Source: Cyanobium sp. M55B138
Lineage (GTDB): Bacteria > Cyanobacteriota > Cyanobacteriia > PCC-6307 > Cyanobiaceae
Direction: 5' to 3'
DNA: 20,857 bases
Assembly (NCBI GenBank): GCA_018400215.1
Contig: JAGYNF010000006.1
Location: 1-20,857, forward strand
In this document: piece by piece, positions 16,633 to 20,857 of the stretch
Position numbering within the stretch: the stretch's first letter is position 1
Layout of the letters: every line of letters begins with the position of its first letter
The notes under the pieces: model-generated
Databases searched by the model: none
What the model saw: only the letters and a program-made list of their open reading frames with translations
Told to the model about the DNA's origin: nothing
Program-made: the position numbers and the translations under genes

Positions 16633-16809
16633 CCGAAGCTCACCGCCTAGCGATAGAGCCTCTAGACAATCGCTGGCTCGACACAAAGGTCAAAAGGCCG
16701 AAAAGCCCTACTCGCTCGACACAATTTGTCTGAGGCTACCACCTCAATATCCTCGGTTCCCGGAGCATCCTCCGGGGAGCGCGCGACATGTACATGACCG
16801 AAGCTCACC
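16620..16809 (+). repeat. Structured spacer bounded by a 25-bp direct repeat
   Basis: Identical 25-base copies beginning gacatgtacatg lie at 16620-16644 and 16785-16809. Both contain ATGTACATG and encode MYMTEAH. The 140 bases between them hold several inverted repeats. AGCGAT/ATCGCT lie at 16649-16654 and 16669-16674. CCCGGAG-CATC-CTCCGGG lies at 16759-16776. GCTCGACACAA also occurs twice as a direct repeat (16676-16686 and 16714-16724). The first copy follows AGGAGG (16612-16617) and overlaps the RT stop. Confidence 0.75.
16623..16733 (+). CDS. Possible 36-aa peptide in the repeat-bounded spacer
   Basis: ATG 16623 (or 16629) lies five bases after AGGAGG, overlapping the end of the RT gene. 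The frame starts MYMTEAHRLAIEPLDNRWLD, is basic after that (TKVKRPKSPTRSTQFV), and stops at TGA 16731-16733. It has the same first seven residues as the next gene, because both are encoded in the duplicated 25-bp segment. It could be a real small protein or a start region displaced by an insertion. Confidence 0.35.
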   Translation: MYMTEAHRLAIEPLDNRWLDTKVKRPKSPTRSTQFV

Positions 16810-17200
16810 AATTGCCGCCGAGCCACATTTTGCGCGACGGCCTGCGCCATCCGTCGCCCCGCTGATCCGTCGCGAGGATATTCATCGCCTCGCCAGTCTC
16901 GGCGTGCTGCGGCACATCACCGCCGAGGGTCCGGCCCCGCTCGGCTATGGCCCCTGGCATCTCGCCGAAGACGCTCAAGGGCCGCATTACTACCGCGAGC
17001 CTGCGGGCACCGAGCAAGAGCGACAAGCCGCGATCGATGCGGCGCGAGCGCGGCGCATGAAGCCGCACTGGCCGCCGAATGGGCGCAACAGGCCGCCGAT
17101 CGCGCAAAGCGCGAAGCGAACGAAGCGTTGGCCGAGCCGACAACGCCCGAAAACCTATCCCAACAACTCGCGGCCATTCGGCTGCTGTCAGGAAGTCTAA
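16788..17200 (+). CDS. Hypothetical tail-associated protein, about 138 aa
   Basis: It starts at ATG 16788 (or 16794) in the second direct repeat. It reads MYMTEAHQLPPSHILRDGLR, then (after a lost C near 16860) LIRREDIHRLASLGVLRHIT and EGPAPLGYGPWHLAEDAQGP, HYYREPAG. The C-terminal part, in another frame from about 17057, is a long helix: AALAAEWAQQAADRAKREAN, then LSQQLAAIRLL. Stop near TAA 17198-17200. The layout (small beta domain plus helical tail) resembles phage fibre-assembly or tail-fibre-adjacent proteins. No family identified. Confidence 0.5.
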
Positions 17201-17202
17201 TC

Positions 17203-17464
17203 ATGGCCGTCATTTGCAAGATCGACCGAAACAATGCGCGCGGGAATGAGATTGCCGCTGCCGTAGACAAGATTCGCGACGGGCTCGCCACGTTGAAAGC
17301 TCGACGGAATGCGTGCCGAAGCCGTGGGTGCAGGCGGCACCGTCTTCGCCGAGACGTTCGGCATTACCGCCGAAGCTCAAGCGATGAGCGACAGATGGGG
17401 AGCCATTGCCGGCGGAGTCTATACCGGACTGCCCGACTTCCTGAATGCGACGATTGCTGACTGA
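17203..17464 (+). CDS. Hypothetical protein, about 87 aa
   Basis: ATG 17203, two bases after a TAA. It reads MAVICKIDRNNARGNEIAAA, then VDKIRDGLATLK. After a frame change near 17300 it reads MRAEAVGAGGTVFAETFGIT and EAQAMSDRWGAIAG, ending LNATIAD at TGA 17462-17464. The next gene starts in the overlapping ATG. The helical repeat-like middle and acidic end suggest a structural or tape-like accessory. It has no membrane segment. Unassigned. Confidence 0.5.
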
Positions 17465-17553
17465 TGAGCGCCGTCTGCATCTCGCTGATCGTCACGGTCG
17501 CGGCCTTTGCATTCGCGGGCGGGATGTACGTGTCGCGGAGGATTTATCGATGA
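17464..17553 (+). CDS. Small membrane protein, 29 aa
   Basis: ATG 17464 overlaps the upstream TGA. It reads MSAVCISLIVTVAAFAFAGG, then MYVSRRIYR, and stops at TGA 17551-17553. A single N-terminal hydrophobic segment (about residues 4-20) is followed by a basic tail, a typical tiny membrane peptide. It overlaps the next start (ATGA). Such peptides in late phage operons are often holin-like or antiholin-like, but it may be an accessory to the following membrane protein. Confidence 0.5.
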   Translation: MSAVCISLIVTVAAFAFAGGMYVSRRIYR

Positions 17554-18113
17554 CCGAACGCGAAGACGGAGCTTATTTCGGCATCCTACTATTTCAGATC
17601 ATCGACGCGCATCGCGAGGCTGCGGAGTGCAACCGGCGGCAATGGGCGCGGATTTGGATCGTGCTGTGGGTGTCGATCGGCGTGCTGGCATTCGGTGCGT
17701 GGTACAGCGTGGCGCAAGCGCAGAGCGTGCCTGCGTATGAGGGCTGTACGCTCGCGTGGGATTACTCGGAGGAAGATCAAGCCAAGATCGGCGGCTTCGG
17801 GGTCTTTGTCGGGGAGCGCAGAGTGACGGGGCTAGGTCCGGCTGAGCGATCCATTCCCTGCGACGCGCTCGGGCTGACGTTCGGTGAGACGGTGCTGCTC
17901 AAGATCCGCGCATGGGGCATCAACGGCGGGCATTCGGAATGGGCAACGCTCGAAGCCGTTTATATGCCGACGCCCGTCGTCGCCCCGCCGACTCGGGTTC
18001 GGCTTCAATGGGAATGGGAGTCGAGCCATGGGCTACCCTCTCCGCATCGACAGGCTTTCCAAGGAAGAAAAGCGGACGATCCAACGGGATATGATCCGGC
18101 TTGGATTCCTTAA
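17550..18113 (+). CDS. Membrane-anchored protein with an FN3-like domain, about 187 aa
   Basis: ATG 17550 overlaps the previous stop. The N-terminus is polar (MTEREDGAYFGILLFQIIDA). A clear membrane segment follows: IWIVLWVSIGVLAFGAWYSV, near residues 35-54. Then comes AQAQSVPAYEG, which could be a signal-peptidase site. The rest is a compact beta-rich domain: CTLAWDYSEEDQAKIGGFGV, LGLTFGETVLLKIRAWGING and GHSEWATLEAVY. This matches fibronectin type III-like folds found in phage proteins. The C-terminus overlaps the next gene by about 86 bases before the TAA at 18111-18113. The real stop may lie earlier if a base has been lost. Confidence 0.6.
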   Translation: MTEREDGAYFGILLFQIIDAHREAAECNRRQWARIWIVLWVSIGVLAFGAWYSVAQAQSVPAYEGCTLAWDYSEEDQAKIGGFGVFVGERRVTGLGPAERSIPCDALGLTFGETVLLKIRAWGINGGHSEWATLEAVYMPTPVVAPPTRVRLQWEWESSHGLPSPHRQAFQGRKADDPTGYDPAWIP

Positions 18114-18428
18114 GCCAACTCTTTCAAACGGCGATCCCGCTGACGACGGCATTTGGGGGCCGGTGACAATCCGGGCTTATTCCCAATACTGGGCCTCGCG
18201 CCCGTCTGTCGAGATCAGTATTCCGGTCGTAAGCCCGGCACCAGCTGAACCGTGGTGGGTCTCGGGAACGCACTGGAGCTTGATTGCGGGCCTGGCGTCG
18301 ATGCTGCTCGGATTCGCGGGCATGGCCGTCGATGCCGGGGATTGTCGCAAGCACTGGCAATGGGCGCGGCAACGGTGGCGACGCTGATAGGACTCTACCG
18401 CAATGCGGCGCGTAAAGAACCCGATTGA
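18028..18428 (+). CDS. Peptidoglycan-binding protein with two membrane segments, about 133 aa
   Basis: It starts at ATG 18028: MGYPLRIDRLSKEEKRTIQR, then DMIRLGFLKPTLSNGDPADD and GIWGPVTIRAYSQYW. This is a peptidoglycan-binding type 1 domain (the IQ..L...GF....DGI.G..T pattern). A linker leads to a membrane segment, SLIAGLASMLLGFAGMAV, near residue 90. One lost G near 18338 restores a second helix, GLSQALAMGAATVATLIGLY, ending RNAARKEPD at TGA 18426-18428. It could anchor a wall-binding domain to the inner membrane. It may be a holin-like or lysis-accessory protein. The combination is unusual. Confidence 0.65.
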
Positions 18429-18613
18429 TCCAACTCTCGTTGCTCGCGTCGGCACTCACGATATCCGTCTGCCTAGCCGGCTGCGCCGTGACCCAGTGTC
18501 GACCGGGAGCGACACCGGACACAAAGACCCTCGCGGGCTATTCGGCGAGTGAGCTATCCATGATCCAGACGCTCATGGCGTTTGGTCCTTTCGTTCGATG
18601 CGAGGTGGAATGA
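18425..18613 (+). CDS. Small lipoprotein, Rz1/o-spanin-like
   Basis: A TTG start at 18425 overlaps the previous TGA. It reads MIQLSLLASALTISVCLAGC, with LAGC as a lipobox, so the mature protein would be lipidated at Cys 20. The mature part is short: AVTQCRPGATPDTKTLAG, then SELSMIQTLMAF and FVRCEVE, ending TGA 18611-18613. Length, lipobox and position in a lysis-like cluster fit an outer-membrane spanin subunit, although proline content is low for Rz1. The inner-membrane partner would be the coiled-coil protein at 18910. Confidence 0.6.
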   Translation: MIQLSLLASALTISVCLAGCAVTQCRPGATPDTKTLAGYSASELSMIQTLMAFGPFVRCEVE

Positions 18614-18908
18614 TGCAACAACTTCTGGTCAACGCCTTAATCGCCATAGCTTCGCGCCTCGATCTCTTTGCGCTGGCCGAAGCCATTTACCGGATGCTGG
18701 AGCCGAAGATCCCCGCCGAAGTGAAGATGCGGATCAATACGCTGGTGCGTACTGTCGATGAGCTTGATCTCCCGGCGAGGAGAAATTCCGAGAAGTGATA
18801 ACGGCGCTGAAAGATCCGAATTCCTCCGTGCGCGGAGCCATTGCCGGCATTCCGCAGCGCGTATTGCTGGTAGCAATTCAAGCTGCTTACGAGCGCATGG
18901 AAAAGTGA
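18610..18908 (+). CDS. Hypothetical helical protein, about 99 aa
   Basis: ATG 18610 overlaps the previous TGA. It reads MMQQLLVNALIAIASRLDLF, then ALAEAIYRMLEPKIPAEVKM and RINTLVRTVDELDLP. One lost C near 18775 restores GEEKFREVITALKDPNSSVR, GAIAGIPQRVLLVAIQAAYE, RMEK, ending TGA 18906-18908. It is entirely amphipathic helix. Unassigned; perhaps a soluble regulatory or structural partner in the same operon. Confidence 0.5.
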
Positions 18909-18909
18909 G

Positions 18910-19257
18910 ATGGGCAATGACGAAGTCGAAACCTACCGACGCAGACGCGAACCCGGCGACTCTCGCGAGCGGACATTCGCATCGCTCGCATCCTTGGTGG
19001 GCGCTCTCTCGTTGGCATGGGTACTATCATCGGCCTGGGTTGGTTTTCGTGACAGTGTTCTTGCTGAACTTGGGGCTTGCGCATCTCGCGCTGAACTCCT
19101 TGGCGCCAAAGTGGAGCAGTATTATCGCGAGCGAGATCCGTGGCTCAGGCGCATTGAGATGCTCGAAAAGCAGCGGGATCAGCTTAATGAGCGAGTGCAG
19201 ATCTCCTTGATCGGATTCGGGATCTTGAACTCGGCGGAGGCAAGCGGCCGTGAGTAG
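18910..19257 (+). CDS. Membrane-anchored coiled-coil protein, i-spanin-like, 115 aa
   Basis: An unbroken frame from ATG 18910. The N-terminus is basic (MGNDEVETYRRRREPGDSRE). One membrane segment (SLVGALSLAWVLSSAWV, about residues 28-45) is followed by a charged coiled coil: AKVEQYYRERDPWLRRIEML, then EKQRDQLNERVQ. This is the layout of Rz-type inner-membrane spanins (N-terminal anchor, periplasmic coiled coil), although the orientation signal and length are only suggestive. It stops at TAG 19255-19257 and overlaps the next GTG. Confidence 0.5.
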   Translation: MGNDEVETYRRRREPGDSRERTFASLASLVGALSLAWVLSSAWVGFRDSVLAELGACASRAELLGAKVEQYYRERDPWLRRIEMLEKQRDQLNERVQISLIGFGILNSAEASGRE

Positions 19258-19503
19258 CCTCATGCAAACCCCTTGCGCCAACCTCATCGAGCGCGACCCG
19301 CCCGAATGCGCGATGAGCCGCAAGGTCCCCGAGGACTGTCATCGGGCGTGCGCGTATTACTCCCCGGACTCACGGACAGCGAGCGCACCCGCTGCGAGAT
19401 CTGGACCCGCGTCATGGGCTACCACCGTCCCGTGTCGGCCTTCAACGCAGGTAAGCGGGCCGAGCACGACGAGCGGCGTTACTTCAAGGAGCAACAGCCA
19501 TGA
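19250..19503 (+). CDS. Small Cys-rich protein resembling an NrdD C-terminal zinc ribbon, about 84 aa
   Basis: GTG 19250 lies in the overlap with the previous TAG; an ATG at 19262 is the alternative. It reads MQTPCANLIERDPPECAMSR, then KVPEDCHRACAYYSP. After a frame change near 19365 it reads RTRCEIWTRVMGYHRPVSAF, then NAGKRAEHDERRYFKEQQP. The RV.GY.RPVS.FN.GK..EH.ERRYF run is that of the anaerobic ribonucleotide reductase C-terminal region, which phages often carry as a free small protein. Several Cys may bind zinc. The catalytic large domain is absent, so it is not a reductase. Confidence 0.65.
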
Positions 19504-20000
19504 CCCGCGTCAATTCAAGATCGAGATTTTGTTGCCCGGTCTGCGTCAGCTGGAAACCGCCGTGCTGGGGCAGATCAGCGCCGATCCGGGATGCCGCGCT
19601 GCAGATGCTGCTGACGATCGCGCTGCAGGAATCCGCGCTCGAGCACCGCGCCCAAGTCATCGCGAGCGGCAACCCGGGCCCCGCGCGGGGCTGGTGGCAG
19701 TTCGAGCGCGCGGGCGGCGTGGCCGGCGTGATGAGGCATCCCGCATCCGCCGCGCTTGCGCGGAATCTGTGCCAGGCATGCCATGTCCCCTTCAGCGCGC
19801 CACATATCTGGCGATGCCTGGAAGGGCACGACGTGCTCGCGGCCGGGTTTGCGCGCCTGCTGCTCTGGACCGACCCTACGCCGCTGCCGACCGACCATGC
19901 CGGCGGGTGGGACTATTACTTAAATAATTGGAGACCCGGAAAACCACACCCCGCGAAATGGCCGGGCTATTGGCGTCAGGCCGGCGAGGCACTGGCATGA
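19500..20000 (+). CDS. Lysozyme-like phage protein, about 167 aa
   Basis: A probable muramidase or transglycosylase-like cell-wall enzyme. ATG 19500 overlaps the previous TGA. After a lost C it reads MTPRQFKIEILLPGLRQLET, then AVLGQISADP and ALQMLLTIALQESALEHRAQ. Another break lies near 19590. The core reads ASGNPGPARGWWQFERAGGV, then RCLEGHDVLAAGFARLLLWT and GGWDYYLNNWRPGKPHPAKW. The Glu in ALQES with GPARGWWQFE resembles the lysozyme-like fold used by phages. It could be an endolysin or a virion-associated wall hydrolase. It stops in an ATGA overlap at 19997-20000. Confidence 0.65.
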   Translation: MTRVNSRSRFCCPVCVSWKPPCWGRSAPIRDAALQMLLTIALQESALEHRAQVIASGNPGPARGWWQFERAGGVAGVMRHPASAALARNLCQACHVPFSAPHIWRCLEGHDVLAAGFARLLLWTDPTPLPTDHAGGWDYYLNNWRPGKPHPAKWPGYWRQAGEALA

Positions 20001-20461
20001 CCCTCCTCGGCACCGCTTCCATCCTCGCCGACGTGCCGCAGCCCGTGCGCACGCGCATCACCGCGCGCCTGGCCGCCCTGCTCGACCCGCTCGCGCACGT
20101 CACCGTCGGCCCGGACCGCGGGGCCTTCGAGGAGCGCGCGACGATCTACATCACCCCGGGCACCGAGTCGGTCGAGCGCCGCTACGGCTGCGACACCCGC
20201 GCCGCGCAGTACACCATCAGCGCGGCCGTCTATGCCCCGGACTACCTGCCGCCGCCCTACGAGATTGCGGACCGGCTGTCCGCGCAGGTCGCCCAAGTGC
20301 TCGCCACCCCCGACCCGACCCTCGCAGCCCTGGTCGAGGGCATTACGCTCGACAGCACGGCGCCCGTGTTCCCCGAGGAGCCCGGCAACATGGTCGGATC
20401 CCGCCTGACCTACACCATCACCTACTCGGCCGACCCGGTCGATCCCGACAACGCCATCTGA
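19997..20461 (+). CDS. Tail terminator-like protein, 154 aa
   Basis: An unbroken frame from ATG 19997, overlapping the previous stop. It begins with a helical MTLLGTASILADVPQPVRTR, then a beta-rich centre: HVTVGPDRGAFEERATIYIT, YTISAAVYAPDYLPPPYEIA. A helix follows (LSAQVAQVLATPDPTLAALV), then a final strand pair ending DPDNAI. The alpha/beta/alpha arrangement and the following gene match lambda-type tail terminators (gpU-like) in size. The family assignment rests on style and position. It begins the tail module after the lysis block. Confidence 0.5.
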   Translation: MTLLGTASILADVPQPVRTRITARLAALLDPLAHVTVGPDRGAFEERATIYITPGTESVERRYGCDTRAAQYTISAAVYAPDYLPPPYEIADRLSAQVAQVLATPDPTLAALVEGITLDSTAPVFPEEPGNMVGSRLTYTITYSADPVDPDNAI

Positions 20462-20471
20462 GGATATCGAC

Positions 20472-20857
20472 ATGGCATCCGCAAAAGACGCAAAAATCCA
20501 GTTCGAGGCCGGCCAAACGCCCTACGCCATGGCTCCCTTGACCGGCTCCGGGGTCGACTTCGTCGGCGCCGCGGCCCCTTGGTCGCGCCGCTCCGGCTAT
20601 GAGCCCGAGATCCTGGTCGACGGCCTGTTGACCGGCGGTAAGATCACCGCGCACGCCACCGAAAACACCGTCGCCATCGCCGGCGGCACGGCCTACATCA
20701 GCGGCAAACTGGTGTCGTTTCTGGCGACCACCAAGACCGTCGGCATCGGCTCCGAGGGCACCGCCGCGCGCATCAGCTCGGTCATCGTCGACGAGGACGG
20801 CGCCGTCTCGGTCGAGGACGGCACCGTCGGCGCGGCGTTGATCGAGACCCGCGATCC
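20472..20857 (+). CDS. Structural (tail) protein, 3' partial
   Basis: ATG 20472 follows TGAGGA (20459-20464), in which GAGGA is the ribosome site. The frame is open to the window edge. It reads MASAKDAKIQFEAGQTPYAM, then APLTGSGVDFVGAAAPWSRR, GYEPEILVDGLLTGGKITAH and AIAGGTAYISGKLVSFLATT, with DGAVSVEDG near the edge. The alternating beta strands and Gly/Thr/Ala-rich turns are typical of phage tail or fibre proteins. It may be the major tail protein or an adhesin-like accessory. Too little is present to decide. Confidence 0.55.
   Translation, partial: MASAKDAKIQFEAGQTPYAMAPLTGSGVDFVGAAAPWSRRSGYEPEILVDGLLTGGKITAHATENTVAIAGGTAYISGKLVSFLATTKTVGIGSEGTAARISSVIVDEDGAVSVEDGTVGAALIETRD

Noticed and set aside
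16759..16776. A rho-independent terminator at the CCCGGAG/CTCCGGG stem
   Set aside because: The stem is perfect but not followed by a T run; it directly precedes a gene start.
1..20857. Second variable repeat, CRISPR array, tRNA or rRNA
   Set aside because: I scanned for a second copy of the TR core, regularly spaced repeats and RNA gene landmarks and saw none.

Overview
This window is a GC-rich structural and late-gene segment of a lambda-type tailed phage or prophage. All supported genes are on the + strand. They are tightly packed, and most neighbours share an ATGA or TGATG start/stop overlap. The host is probably a gammaproteobacterium; a purple sulfur bacterium or relative is only a guess from the gene content. 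No integrase, attachment site, rRNA or tRNA is visible. Nearly every gene is broken by single-base losses, mostly in G or C runs. Restoring the missing bases gives whole-codon lengths and keeps every motif, so I read these breaks mainly as base-calling errors rather than decay. Coordinates below span the whole inferred gene across the breaks.

Layout. 1-2393: small and large terminase; the large subunit contains an unrelated, inverted fragment resembling bacterial ligA. 2399-4132: a beta-class DNA methyltransferase interrupted by an HNH homing-type endonuclease. 4133-6041: an AT-rich promoter-like patch and small accessory genes, including a ribbon-helix-helix protein and a small zinc-finger protein. 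6042-11496: the head module, with a gpW-like joiner behind a hairpin-rich leader, portal, a Rha-type regulator inserted as an extra gene, ClpP-type maturation protease, decoration protein and major capsid protein. 11524-12986: head-tail attachment protein and small connector or accessory proteins.

12986-16632 is the most interesting part: a complete diversity-generating retroelement (DGR). It has a long fibre-like target protein with a C-type-lectin/FGE-like C-terminus carrying the variable repeat (VR), an Avd accessory protein, a template repeat (TR) and a DGR-type reverse transcriptase. TR and VR can be aligned by hand over about 115 bases. All 18 substitutions fall on TR adenines, which is the hallmark of adenine-specific mutagenic retrohoming. 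The target is therefore very likely a receptor-binding tail protein diversified by the phage.

16620-20000: a 25-bp direct repeat flanking a small structured spacer, then small membrane, lipoprotein, peptidoglycan-binding and lysozyme-like genes, probably for lysis or virion-associated wall degradation. 19997-20857: a tail-terminator-like gene and the start of another structural gene, open at the window edge. Placing the fibre, DGR and lysis genes between the head-tail connector and the tail genes differs from lambda.
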